A DNA stretch of 64,000 nt from Nonomuraea sp. NEAU-A123 (lineage in GTDB: Bacteria > Actinomycetota > Actinomycetes > Streptosporangiales > Streptosporangiaceae). Positions 8,736 to 18,807 of this stretch are shown one piece after another (positions within the stretch are counted from its first letter, which is position 1; every line of letters starts with the position of its first letter). Both the position numbers and the translations under genes were made by a program. A model generated the notes under the pieces. It was given only the letters and a program-made list of their open reading frames with translations. It searched no databases and was not told where the DNA came from. The stretch is taken from positions 558,001-622,000 of the forward strand of contig NZ_JAHFZZ010000006.1 in assembly GCF_018603905.1 (NCBI RefSeq), given 5' to 3'.

Positions 8736-9998
8736 ATGAACGACATCTACATCACGCTCACCGGCAACGTCGCAGCAGAGCCACGGCAATACAGCTTCGA
8801 CGATGGAGCCAGGGTGACCTCGCTCCGGGTGCTCACCACCCACCGCTATTTCGACAAGAAGACCGGGCAGTGGGCAGATGGGGAGCGGGTGTGCTTCGCG
8901 GTCCGCTGCTGGCGCGCCCTCGGTGACAATGTCGCCAAATCTGTGCAGGTAGGGCAGCCTGTGGTCGTCTCCGGCAAGCTCCGCATCAGGGAGTTCGGCC
9001 CTGAGGGCGACCGGCGCTTCATGCCTGAGGTGGAGGCCAGCGCGGTGGGCCACGACCTGCGCTGGGGCACGGGCGTCTTCGCCAAGCCGGAGCGCGGCGG
9101 CGGCACCGTCTCGGTGAGCAAGGAGATGCGCGACCGCCTGGACGAGGAAACCCAGGACTGGGCCCTGGGCGCCAAACCCACCCCCGACCGCCTCACGGCA
9201 ACCCGGCTGGATGCGCGGACGGATGCCAGGACAGATATGCGGGCGGATGCGCAGATGGAAGCCCGGACGGATACGCGGGCAGACGCGCAGATGAATGCGC
9301 GGGCGGATGCGCGGTATGAAGGTGCCGTAGTTCGCGTCGCGGAGCAGCAGAAGCGCACGCCCGACCACCTGACGGAGACGCGAGCTTTCGCTGATGGGGT
9401 CGCGGCATCGCCGGACCGGCCGATATCGCCGCAGCAGGATCGCTCGGCTTCACAGATGCACACATCCGGGGAGAGCGGCCCGGTCGGAGAGGGGCGTGCA
9501 CTGACCGGCGGCGCCAAGGAGCAGACATCCGCCAGCGTGCTCGGCACCGGCACCGGCACCGGCACCGCCACCCGCCGCAACCGCACCCTCGAAAGCACCG
9601 CTACGACAGGCGCCACCAAGCAGAGCGGCGGCACCTCAGCCACCAAGCAGCCCAGCGCCAAGCCATCTGCCTCGTCATCAACGGGTGCTGCCTCAACCGG
9701 CCCTTCGCCGACGGGCGCTTCGCTAACAGGTGTTGCGCCAACCGCCTCTACGCCAACCGCCTCTACGCAGGTCGGTGCCGCGCCAACTGGTACAGCGCCA
9801 ACCGCCTCTACGCCAACCGGTGCCACATCTACCGGTGGTTCGTCAGCCGGTGGTTCGTCAACGAGGTCCCCGTCCGCAGCCGTTCCTACTCCCACATACA
9901 GTAGCGGCGGCGCAACCGTACGGATCTTGGGCGCTGGCGACAACGAGACCGAGGCGGAGGACGCCGGTTGGCCGACGGAGGAGCGGGCGGCGGCATAA
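8736..9998 (+). CDS. ssb: Single-stranded DNA-binding protein with long repetitive tail
   Basis: The first roughly 125 residues form an OB-fold SSB domain (opening MNDIYITLTGNVAAEP; VCFAVRCWRALGDNVAKSV; QPVVVSGKLRIREF). A tail of about 295 residues follows, far longer than in ordinary SSBs (total about 150-200 aa). It contains two in-frame minisatellites and is rich in Asp/Ala/Arg and then Thr/Ala/Pro/Ser. The C terminus reads EAEDAGWPTEERAAA and lacks the DDDIPF-type acidic tip used to recruit replication partners, so this is probably an accessory paralogue rather than the essential SSB. The ATG follows GGGAGG. A hairpin terminator lies 25 bp after the stop. Confidence 0.88.
   Translation: MNDIYITLTGNVAAEPRQYSFDDGARVTSLRVLTTHRYFDKKTGQWADGERVCFAVRCWRALGDNVAKSVQVGQPVVVSGKLRIREFGPEGDRRFMPEVEASAVGHDLRWGTGVFAKPERGGGTVSVSKEMRDRLDEETQDWALGAKPTPDRLTATRLDARTDARTDMRADAQMEARTDTRADAQMNARADARYEGAVVRVAEQQKRTPDHLTETRAFADGVAASPDRPISPQQDRSASQMHTSGESGPVGEGRALTGGAKEQTSASVLGTGTGTGTATRRNRTLESTATTGATKQSGGTSATKQPSAKPSASSSTGAASTGPSPTGASLTGVAPTASTPTASTQVGAAPTGTAPTASTPTGATSTGGSSAGGSSTRSPSAAVPTPTYSSGGATVRILGAGDNETEAEDAGWPTEERAAA
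9210..9317 (+). repeat. 12-bp in-frame minisatellite, nine units
   Basis: Nine contiguous 12-bp units close to GATGCGCGGGCG encode a D-A-R-T/A tetrapeptide repeat with variants (DMRA, DAQM, EART, NARA). It lies directly after the OB fold in the SSB tail. Confidence 0.9.
9681..9860 (+). repeat. 15-bp in-frame minisatellite, twelve units
   Basis: Twelve contiguous 15-bp units encode pentapeptides around T-G/A-A/S-x-P (for example TASTP, TGASL, TGGSS). The unit ACCGCCTCTACGCCA recurs identically. This is the second repeat block in the same SSB tail, with a different period and composition from the first. Confidence 0.9.
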
Positions 9999-10022
9999 CA
10001 GGCTCTGCGGCACAACGGCTCA

Positions 10023-10068
10023 CGCATGAGCGGAGCATCGGTCGATCAAGCCGGTGCCCGCTCATGCG
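10023..10068 (+). terminator. Hairpin terminator after ssb paralogue
   Basis: A perfect 11-bp inverted repeat (CGCATGAGCGG at 10023-10033, CCGCTCATGCG at 10058-10068) is extended inward, after one bulged A, by a 7-bp stem (GCATCGG/CCGGTGC) around a 9-nt loop. No U-tract follows, as is usual for actinomycete terminators. Confidence 0.65.
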
Positions 10069-10382
10069 CCCGCAAAGGAGTGAGAGCGGGAGGGAGGGGT
10101 GCACCGGCCGTACGCGGTGATGCCATGGAGCCCCGAAGGACCTGGCACCGAAACTCGGCCGATGGCGTTGCCGGTTTCAGATGACTAGAGCGTCATTCAG
10201 GTCCAGGTCACGCCCTGCACCATGGCTGCTCCTTTCCAGCACGGTCCGCCCGCGGAGTGAGCGGTGTCATTCGCCGACTACAGCACGTATGTGGTCACAA
10301 CGTCAAACGTAGTGGGTTCCCATCGCGCAACGCACACTCCGCAATTAATGTGTTACACATCGTTAGTCAGGGAGGGGACGAG
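10069..10382. other. Intergenic region upstream of the diguanylate cyclase
   Basis: There is no convincing gene here. An open frame runs upstream from the cyclase start, but its codons lack coding character. A lower-GC segment (about 10300-10370, with a TTAATGTGTTACACAT-like stretch) is the likely promoter/leader. GGGAGGGG at about 10370-10377 is the cyclase ribosome-binding site. Confidence 0.5.
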
Positions 10383-11675
10383 ATGGCGGCGACCAGTCAC
10401 ACCTCGGTCAAGCCTCGTAACGGTGTGTCAACGCTGGCCGACCGCTGGCCGCTGCTCGGACAGCGCCGCCCGCTTCTGTACTACCTGAGCGGAATTGTCA
10501 CTCTCAATCTCGCCGCGACCGTCTTTTTCATGATGTCAACCGAGCTCCGATGGCCGGAGCTGCTGACGTTCGGCGCCCTCATGGGCTGCGGCGCGGTCTG
10601 CATCGAGGCCACCAGACGTCTGGGCATGCCCGCCGGTGTGTCCCGCGACCTGCTGTCGGCGTGGTGGTTGCCGGTGGCGTTGCTACTACCGCCGGTCTAC
10701 TCCCTGTTCGCCCCGATCGTGCTGCAGGTCCTGTTGCAATGGCGGGTCCGTGCGACGGTCCTCTATCGCCGGGTGTGCAGCGCGGCGGTCATCGGGCTGG
10801 CGGCCTGCACAGCGTCCGTGACGTTCCACTGGCTCGTGCCAAACTCGGCGGTGCTCTCGCGGGGCAGCGGCCCCCCGATCGCCTTCGCGGTCGGCGCCGC
10901 CATGATCTTCGCCCTGCTCAACACCATCCTCATCGCGATCGCCGCGCACACCGCCAACCCCGACATCTCCTGGCGCGAGGTGCTCTGGGACAGGGAGAGC
11001 GTGCTCCTCGACATCGTGGAGCTCTGCTTGGGAGTCACGGTCGCGATCGCCTGCGGGCTCAACCTCGCCCTGCTGATCCTCGCCCTGCCGCCGGTCGTCC
11101 TCCTCCAGCGCAGCCTCCTGCACGCCCAGCTTCAGGCGGCGGCCCGCACCGACTCCAAGACCGGCCTGCTGAACGCCGCCGCCTGGCAGCGGGAAGCCGA
11201 CACCGAGATCGTCCGCGCCCGCCGCACCGGCGAGACGCTCGCCCTCCTGATCATCGACATCGACCACTTCAAACGAGTTAACGACAAGCACGGCCATCTC
11301 GCCGGCGACCAGGTCCTCGTCGGCGTCGCGGCCACCCTCCGCAGCCAACTGCGCGACTACGATGTGGTGGGCCGCTTCGGCGGCGAGGAGTTCGTGGTCC
11401 TCCTGCCACGCGCCGACGTCCACGAGGCCCGCCGAGTGGCCGAACGCCTCCGCTACTGCATCGGCCGCATGGCCATCCCGGCCGACGACGCGATGATCAG
11501 CGTCACCGTCTCGGCGGGCGTGGCCCTGATGAGCGTCCACGGCGACGACCTGATCGAACTCCTGGCCGCCGCCGACCTGGCCCTATACCGAGCGAAAGAA
11601 CTCGGCCGCGACCGCGTCTGCATCCCCGCCGTCCAACCACCCCCACCCGCCCTCCCCGGAGACTCAGCCGCCTGA
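10383..11675 (+). CDS. Membrane-bound diguanylate cyclase (GGDEF domain)
   Basis: Diguanylate cyclases condense two GTP into the second messenger c-di-GMP. The 430-aa protein has about six hydrophobic segments in residues 30-255 (a MASE-like sensor region) and a GGDEF domain from about 270. The active-site loop is RFGGEEF (G333 on), and DIDHFKRVNDKHGHLAGD and SAGVAL are intact, so the enzyme should be active. No RxxD inhibitory site is evident five residues before GGEEF (sequence RDYDVVGRFGGEEF). The start at 10383 is chosen over an ATG 126 bp upstream because AGGGAGGGG lies just before it and hydrophobic segments begin soon after. It is monocistronic. Confidence 0.9.
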   Translation: MAATSHTSVKPRNGVSTLADRWPLLGQRRPLLYYLSGIVTLNLAATVFFMMSTELRWPELLTFGALMGCGAVCIEATRRLGMPAGVSRDLLSAWWLPVALLLPPVYSLFAPIVLQVLLQWRVRATVLYRRVCSAAVIGLAACTASVTFHWLVPNSAVLSRGSGPPIAFAVGAAMIFALLNTILIAIAAHTANPDISWREVLWDRESVLLDIVELCLGVTVAIACGLNLALLILALPPVVLLQRSLLHAQLQAAARTDSKTGLLNAAAWQREADTEIVRARRTGETLALLIIDIDHFKRVNDKHGHLAGDQVLVGVAATLRSQLRDYDVVGRFGGEEFVVLLPRADVHEARRVAERLRYCIGRMAIPADDAMISVTVSAGVALMSVHGDDLIELLAAADLALYRAKELGRDRVCIPAVQPPPPALPGDSAA

Positions 11676-11842
11676 CGCCGCACCCGGCTTCTTCGTCCTT
11701 GCCGAAGTTCGGTGGTTTGGGGCCGTGCTTGATTTCCCCGTGCTTTCCGAGGACTTAGCCGCCTGTCGCTGCACGCGGTTTCTTCGTCCTTCCCGGGGTT
11801 CGGTGGTTTGGGGCCGTGCTTGGTTTTCTCATGCTTTCCGAG
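11661..11842 (+). repeat. Two tandem 91-bp direct repeats
   Basis: Copy 1 (11661-11751) and copy 2 (11752-11842) match with few changes; shared blocks include GTTCGGTGGTTTGGGGCCGT and TGCTTTCCGAGGAC. A third copy begins at 11843 and stops after about 8 bp. Copy 1 includes the last codons of the diguanylate cyclase, so the duplication arose at the 3' end of that gene. Confidence 0.85.
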
Positions 11843-11857
11843 GACCTTTATGAACGG

Positions 11858-13054
11858 TCAGAGGCCCGCGCTCACCATGACCGTCGCGTCATTCGGCACC
11901 TTGACCAGGGGCTTGGACACGTTCTTGACGAGGTTTCCGGTGGAGACGACGGTCAGCGACGCGCCGCTCTTCTTCTCGTACTGCAGCCCTGTCTGATCGG
12001 CGGTGCCGTTGCCCAGGATGGCGTTGCCGGTGACCACCACGTTCCCGTCGCCCGACTCCACCCCGTCCACGGCGATGTAGTAGTAATAGGGGCCCGTCGG
12101 CGGTGCCTCGCCCTCGTCGCGGAAGTTGTGGATCTTGTTGTTGGAGATCGTGGTGGTCGCCCCCTGCTGTACGACGCAGCGGATGCCGTACAACCACGCC
12201 TTTTCCGTGGTGGCCTTGTAGCCGAAATCCTCGATGTAGTTGCCCTGGATCGAAGTGCCGAAGCAGCGGTTGAGGTCGAGGGCGCTGCTCGCGTTGCCGT
12301 ACAGGTGCAGGTCGCTGAGGAGCCAGCCGGCGGTGTTGTCCGATTCGACGGCGCTGGTGCCGCTGTCGCGCACCCATGAGCGGGTGAACGTCCAGTCGCT
12401 GATCACACCGCCCGCCGGGTCGAGGACCTTGACGCCCGCGCCGCCGGAGCCGGTGATGTAGACGTCACTGATCACCCCGTTCACCATCGTGTTGCTGGCG
12501 GAATCGATGGTCGTCCCGTTCTTCGACGGGTTGCTCAGACGGATGGCGTCCGAGGAGGTCTGCTCGATCTGTATGTCTGAGATTCTGCTGCCCCAGGAGC
12601 GCAGCATCAGGCCGACGGTCCCGGTGGTGTTCTTGGTGCGGTTGCCGTCCAGGGTGAGCCGCTCAACGCGAATGGGGTTGCCCGAGTACGCCTGATCCGC
12701 GTCCCACGTGTCCGAGGCCAGCAGGGCGGGCAGGTTCACACTGTCCGCCTGCTTGATCCGCAGACCGGTTCGTGAGTCACCGCGGTACGTGCGATCTCCG
12801 CGCAGCACGATGGTCTTGTTGATGACGCACACGGCCGGCTCGTCCGCTGTCACCGAGCGTCCTAAGATCACGATCTCGTCGCCCGCCTTCGATGCCTTGA
12901 TGGCGTTGTTGATGGTCGTGGCGTCGTCCGTCCCGGTGCACTGCACCTCCTTGCGGGCGGCCGCGGCGGGGGTCGGTTGCGCTATGACGGCGATCCCGGT
13001 GGCGGCCAATGCCAGGACGGTGGCCGAGACCAGGGTGAATGCAGATCTATGCAC
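11858..13054 (-). CDS. Secreted right-handed parallel beta-helix protein
   Basis: A Sec signal peptide is clear: MHRSAF, a hydrophobic core, then AQPTPAAAA, with cleavage near residue 33. The 398-aa mature chain has repeated short beta-strand/turn units with Asn ladders (VERLTLDGN, MVNGVISDVYITGSG, ISDWTFTRSWVRDSG, TTISNNKIHNF, VVTGNAILGNG), typical of pectate-lyase-like beta-helix (PbH1) folds. Such proteins bind or cleave extracellular polysaccharide; no catalytic residue can be assigned safely. The GTG start has GGAG 7 nt upstream. The gene stands alone and is convergent with the diguanylate cyclase. Confidence 0.75.
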   Translation of the reverse strand: MHRSAFTLVSATVLALAATGIAVIAQPTPAAAARKEVQCTGTDDATTINNAIKASKAGDEIVILGRSVTADEPAVCVINKTIVLRGDRTYRGDSRTGLRIKQADSVNLPALLASDTWDADQAYSGNPIRVERLTLDGNRTKNTTGTVGLMLRSWGSRISDIQIEQTSSDAIRLSNPSKNGTTIDSASNTMVNGVISDVYITGSGGAGVKVLDPAGGVISDWTFTRSWVRDSGTSAVESDNTAGWLLSDLHLYGNASSALDLNRCFGTSIQGNYIEDFGYKATTEKAWLYGIRCVVQQGATTTISNNKIHNFRDEGEAPPTGPYYYYIAVDGVESGDGNVVVTGNAILGNGTADQTGLQYEKKSGASLTVVSTGNLVKNVSKPLVKVPNDATVMVSAGL

Positions 13055-13795
13055 TTTTCATCTCCAGGGACATAAAGATCGTTTACATGCAAGATCAGTA
13101 TGAAATGTGTGGCAATTGAGAGGAACGTCAGATTGGTCACACGTGTCGAGGCTCTTGCTGTTCGTTCGGATCGCCGTACGGTGGCAGGGCCTTGGCCAGC
13201 TGCGACGGGCCTGCTGCGACGCAGCCGGTGGTTCACCGAAAAGAACCGGGACCGTGCCCTTCCACCAGGGGCGCCTCCACCAGGAGCCGTACACCGGCCG
13301 TCCGGTAGCCCACAGCCCGATTCGCTATGGCCGTGGGGCTGCCGAAGAGAGCTGGATCATTCGAGCAGCTTCTCCAGAGCGCCGGTGAGTCTGCCGTGCG
13401 TGCCGTAGAGCAGCCGGTAGTAGACGTAGTAGCTGTGTGCCTCCCGGGGAGGTGTCTGTCTGGCGCAATATCTGTTGTCCATGCGTTTCGCGGACCGTCG
13501 GCTGTCTGAGGCCGGATCTGATTTCCCTGCCTTTTGCGGGGAGCCGACCGTCCAGCACAGCACCCGATGTCCTCGCCCTCGCCCGGATGGCCGACCGCCC
13601 GGTGTTGGGGTGGGTCTGCTGGTAGAGGGGCCACCCGACGAGGCCGCAGCTAGATCGTCCCGTGCGACGAGACCTCCACCACCATGCCCATGCGCACCAC
13701 CGTCCCGCCGCATGACGCGCCTGCCCGGCCTGCTATACCGCAGCTCGGCGATACAGCGGCGGAAGCCCGGGTCGAGAGCCCCTAAGCTAGATGCC
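13055..13795. other. Intergenic region with no convincing gene
   Basis: Overlapping frames exist on both strands, but none has a plausible start with Shine-Dalgarno plus a recognisable fold. One minus-strand segment (about 13357-13433) has protein-like composition and strong third-position GC bias (ending YGTHGRLTGALEKLLE), possibly the 3' remnant of a lost gene. The left part must hold the promoter of the beta-helix gene; the right end that of ettA. Confidence 0.4.
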
Positions 13796-15460
<1,665 letters not shown>

Positions 15461-15551
15461 TTTCACCCCGCCCGCCCAGGCGGCTGGCGTTTCATGCCCG
15501 TGTACGGCCAGTCGCCCTCCGTAAGACAGCGTTGGCGAAGTAGACCAAAAG

Positions 15552-15591
15552 CAGCGGCCCCATGGTCACGGATGTGATCACGGGGCCGCTG
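15552..15591 (+). terminator. Terminator of ettA
   Basis: A perfect 10-bp stem (CAGCGGCCCC at 15552-15561, GGGGCCGCTG at 15582-15591) continues inward as TGGTCAC/GTGATCA pairing, and T-rich TCGTTGTTCTT follows. This is the best intrinsic terminator in the window. Confidence 0.85.
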
Positions 15592-15735
15592 TCGTTGTTC
15601 TTGCCGCCGATGGAGTCGTGGGTGTCGCTGCGTTCGACAGGCTCAGCCCAGATTCCGGTAGCCACCTCGCGCGGCCTTCCTCAAGGGGAGCATGGTGATC
15701 CGAGCCCCCGGCGGCGCCCGCTTCAAGAGTTGAGG

Positions 15736-16506
15736 TCAAGACCCTGCAAGGGTGGTCTCCTGGGCGCCGGTGTAGGAGATGCGCCGATACCACTCGTTCG
15801 CCAGCATCTGGGCGCGGGCCTGCTCCGGCAGTGAAGTGAGCAACGTCATTGACGCGCCGCGTCCCACCTCGGACTCGTGCGCGTGCATGGCCGCCCACTT
15901 GCGCTCAGCCCACCGCGCGACGTCGAGGTGGGTGGTGACCTGCTCATCGGAGACACCCGGCAGTGTCTGGCCCGGCTCAGGAGGCGTTCCGAACACCGCC
16001 TGCCAGTGTGAGATCACCACAGATCGCGGAATGGTCGCCAGATAGAGGGCGCGCGGTCGCCAGGGATCGCCCGCGTCCGGATAGAGCTGGTCATAGCCGG
16101 CCGCTTCGACCGCGGCCATGGTCACCCGATGCACATGTATGTGGTCGGGATGTCCGGACGACCCGTACCCATCGAAGGTGAGCACGACGTCGGGTCTGAA
16201 CTCCCGGATGTTCTCGACCACCCGTCCCACCGCCTCGTCGAAGGGCACGTCCAGGAAGCGGGGGCTGTCCGGCGCGGACTCAGGCTTGTGCGCGTCGGCG
16301 TACCCGAGCACCCGTGGTTTGCCCGCGCCGAGGATGTCCAGAGAACGCGCCAGTTCACCGGCCCGTTGGGTTCCCTCCGCCCAGGTGCACGTGACGACGG
16401 CGGTCCTGGCCCCCTCGTCGGCGTACTTGGCCAGGGTCCCACCCGTCCAGATCGCCTCATCGTCCGGATGCGCATGCACGCCGAGCACCCCGAAATCCAC
16501 CGACAT
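15736..16506 (-). CDS. PIG-L family N-acetyl deacetylase (MshB/Mca-like)
   Basis: This zinc-dependent deacetylase has 256 aa. The zinc/catalytic motif AHPDDE is at about residues 12-17, and GSSGHPDHIHVH supplies the third ligand and catalytic histidine. Family members in actinomycetes deacetylate GlcNAc-Ins (MshB) or mycothiol S-conjugates (Mca), or act on antibiotic precursors. Length and motifs do not separate these, so a mycothiol role is only likely. It is transcribed alone, convergent with ettA. Confidence 0.8.
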   Translation of the reverse strand: MSVDFGVLGVHAHPDDEAIWTGGTLAKYADEGARTAVVTCTWAEGTQRAGELARSLDILGAGKPRVLGYADAHKPESAPDSPRFLDVPFDEAVGRVVENIREFRPDVVLTFDGYGSSGHPDHIHVHRVTMAAVEAAGYDQLYPDAGDPWRPRALYLATIPRSVVISHWQAVFGTPPEPGQTLPGVSDEQVTTHLDVARWAERKWAAMHAHESEVGRGASMTLLTSLPEQARAQMLANEWYRRISYTGAQETTLAGS

Positions 16507-16748
16507 GCCCCCTAAACGAGCTGATCAATGGCCGCTCATCGTAGCGCCGGGCAGCCACCCACCGTTGGCATTTCGCGGTGGCAGAGTCTCGCGCGCACGC
16601 TCCTCCAGCGGCGGCGGTCGGCCGCCGTGACGTGCGCAAAGGCCCCCGCCACCCGGCGCGACCGCCGCACCAACGGCCGACTCCCGCGGGCACGCCATCT
16701 ACTCGCGCCAAGTGAAGGCACGTCCCCCGGCGACGGCGGACGGCTTGG

Positions 16749-18065
16749 TCAGCCTTCGGCCTCTCCGAGGGCGACGGTGACGGGGGTGCGGGCGGTGCGC
16801 CGCCACGGCCCGTTGAACATGACGATCGCCGGGATGAACAGGATCAGGCAGCCGAGCGCGATGAACAGCCAGGTCTGCCAGTTCGTGACCTTGACCACGT
16901 ACGGGATGGCGAGCAGCCCGATCACCGCGATGCCCTTGGTGAGGAACCCGAACAGCCCCCAGGCCGTGCCCTGCAGACGCGGGTCGGCGTCCTCCGCGTC
17001 CTCGGAGTAGTTGGCCATCCAGGGCGCGTACGCCACGCCTAGCGAGCCGCCGAGCAGGGCGCCCACCAGCATGAGCGTGCCCGTTGAGACGCCTTCCTGC
17101 CCGAGCACGACGGCGAGGTAGGCGGTGACGAGCACCGCGGCGATCGTGCCACCCAGTGAGAACGGCTTGCGCAGCTGCGTACGGTCCGAGAGGCGCCCGG
17201 TGATGATCAGCGTGATCAGGTTCAGGCTCCAGAACGCCGCCATGATGGTGTTCGCCTGGGCGGCGCTGATGCCGAGTGACTGGACGAGCATCGTCGGCCC
17301 GAACAGCGACAGCGTGATGTAGAGCACCAGCCAGAGCGAGATGCCCACCACGTGCGCCCAGATGTTGCGCCTGGCGAACAGCGAGCGGAGGCGGGCCGGC
17401 TCGCTCAGATCGACGACCTGGGTGGCTGCCTGTTCGGTGTGCTGGATCCTGGCTCGCAGCTCGGGGGAGAGGTCGGCGATGTTGACGGCGATGACGAGCG
17501 AGATCACCAGCGAGAAGCAGCCCATGATGACGAACTGCGAGCGCCACGACTCGTCGAAGATCGGCAATGTCCAGCCCGCGATGGCCGCGGCGAGGAAGTT
17601 GGCGCCGACCGGCCCCCAGGTCCAGAAGCCGAACGCCTGCGCCCGGCCCAGCCGCGGCGAGAAGTCGCGGATCAGGGGCGCGGTGCTGGCCATGGCGACG
17701 CCGTCCACGAACGCCAGCAGGATGCGGGCGAGCAGCAGGTCGCGCGGGCTGTGCACGAGTGTCATGACGAAGCAGCACACGGCGGTCAGCATCATCAGGG
17801 GCACCAGCAGCCGTACCCGGCCGAGCCGGTCGGTGAGCCGGCCGCCCAGGATGGAGGCGATCGCCCCGGCGATGGCCGCGGCGCCCGACACGGCGCCGTA
17901 GGTGGCCAGCGTCATGTGCAGGTCCTTGAGCAGCAGCGGGACCACGGGGGCGATCTGCCCCTCGTACGAACCGATGAGGATGGCGAGCACGGCCATCGCG
18001 AGGATCTTCATGCGTCGGGCGCCGGTGGGGTACTCGTCGAGTTCGCGAACGTAGGACAGCCTCAT
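16749..18065 (-). CDS. MFS transporter in TetR regulon
   Basis: A 438-aa major facilitator with twelve hydrophobic segments. The first cytoplasmic loop shows GGRLTDRLGRVR, the MFS signature between TM2 and TM3, and the second half has GRLSDRTQLRKP. The start region (MRLSYVRELDEYP) precedes TM1. It is divergent from the VOC gene; a TTCTAGAA-type inverted repeat lies 38-60 bp before its start. The context suggests import or export of the substrate of the neighbouring acyl-CoA pathway; the substrate itself is unknown. Confidence 0.85.
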   Translation of the reverse strand: MRLSYVRELDEYPTGARRMKILAMAVLAILIGSYEGQIAPVVPLLLKDLHMTLATYGAVSGAAAIAGAIASILGGRLTDRLGRVRLLVPLMMLTAVCCFVMTLVHSPRDLLLARILLAFVDGVAMASTAPLIRDFSPRLGRAQAFGFWTWGPVGANFLAAAIAGWTLPIFDESWRSQFVIMGCFSLVISLVIAVNIADLSPELRARIQHTEQAATQVVDLSEPARLRSLFARRNIWAHVVGISLWLVLYITLSLFGPTMLVQSLGISAAQANTIMAAFWSLNLITLIITGRLSDRTQLRKPFSLGGTIAAVLVTAYLAVVLGQEGVSTGTLMLVGALLGGSLGVAYAPWMANYSEDAEDADPRLQGTAWGLFGFLTKGIAVIGLLAIPYVVKVTNWQTWLFIALGCLILFIPAIVMFNGPWRRTARTPVTVALGEAEG

Positions 18066-18102
18066 GACTCGCCTTTCTCGTCGTGCAGGCCCCTCGCTAC
18101 AA

Positions 18103-18125
18103 ATTCTAGAAGGTAGCTCTAGAAT
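18103..18125. promoter_or_regulatory. CTAG-type palindromic operator (site A)
   Basis: An inverted repeat ATTCTAGA - 7 bp - TCTAGAAT with perfect 8-bp arms, in front of the MFS gene. It shares the TTCTAG/CTAGAA core with the three other promoter regions of this region. CTAG is rare in high-GC actinomycete DNA. Confidence 0.7.
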
Positions 18126-18189
18126 CCGTTTACGAAATGCTGCGCCTCACAACGCCCCACGTCAAGAGTGCGGCGCGCTCCGCTAAGAT

Positions 18190-18206
18190 CTAGAATCGAA
18201 TTCTAG
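18190..18206. promoter_or_regulatory. CTAG-type palindromic operator (site B)
   Basis: CTAGAAT-CGA-ATTCTAG, a perfect 7-bp inverted repeat with a 3-bp spacer, ending 14 bp before the VOC gene start. Binding here would block the promoter or ribosome-binding region of that gene. Confidence 0.75.
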
Positions 18207-18220
18207 GAAGGGAGTCAGGT

Positions 18221-18730
18221 ATGGACCTGGAACTGGACGGGCTAGAGGTGACCTTCGATCACACAGCCGTGGCGGCGCCCCGTATCCGGGACCTGCTGCC
18301 GATCTATCGCGACCTGCTCGGGGGACGGCATCTCGGCGGCGGTGGCGACAACCGGCGTAGTGGCTACCGCACCCTGCAGCTCACGTACGAGGGCGGCGGC
18401 AAGGTCGAGTTGATGGAGCCGCTGGCCGGGTCGGACTTCTTCGACAGCTTCTTCGAGCTGACCCGCGGCCGGGGCGGCGTCCACCACCTGAACTTCCACG
18501 TCAACGACCTCGACGCCGCCGTGGCCAGGCTGACCGAGCGCGGCTACCGGCTCCATGGCCTGAACGTCCGCGACCAGCGCTGGCGTGAGGTGTTCCTGCA
18601 CCCCAAGGAGGTGCACGGCGTGCTGATCCAGCTCGCCCAGGTGGGTCCCCGCGGCGCGGAGCCCCGGCCGTCGCTGGACGACGTACTCGCCGGTCGCGGC
18701 CGCAACGGCAACGGAGTCCCCAGCCCTTGA
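18221..18730 (+). CDS. VOC (glyoxalase/epimerase fold) family protein
   Basis: This 169-aa protein has two beta-alpha-beta-beta-beta modules of the vicinal-oxygen-chelate fold. Likely metal ligands are the His of FDHTAV, the Glu of KVELMEP and the first His of GVHHLNFHV. The fourth ligand, often Glu near the C terminus, appears as Gln in VLIQLAQ. The pattern resembles methylmalonyl-CoA epimerase or lactoylglutathione-lyase relatives, so it may epimerise or isomerise an acyl-CoA in this pathway. GGAAGGGAG precedes the ATG, and operator site B overlaps its promoter region. Confidence 0.75.
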   Translation: MDLELDGLEVTFDHTAVAAPRIRDLLPIYRDLLGGRHLGGGGDNRRSGYRTLQLTYEGGGKVELMEPLAGSDFFDSFFELTRGRGGVHHLNFHVNDLDAAVARLTERGYRLHGLNVRDQRWREVFLHPKEVHGVLIQLAQVGPRGAEPRPSLDDVLAGRGRNGNGVPSP

Positions 18731-18807
18731 GCTTCACCGGAACGGAGAAGGCCCGGCTCTTCGTTCGCGGGGTCAAGGCCGGCTCTCAAGGCGCGTCGGC
18801 CGACATG

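Noticed and set aside
13357..13433. Possible small minus-strand gene ending YGTHGRLTGALEKLLE
   Set aside because: The composition looks protein-like, but there is no start with a ribosome-binding site and no known family; listed only as a possible remnant.
16612..16627. CGGCGG/CCGCCG hairpin as terminator of the minus-strand MFS gene
   Set aside because: A 6-bp GC stem 120 bp beyond the stop is expected by chance at this base composition.
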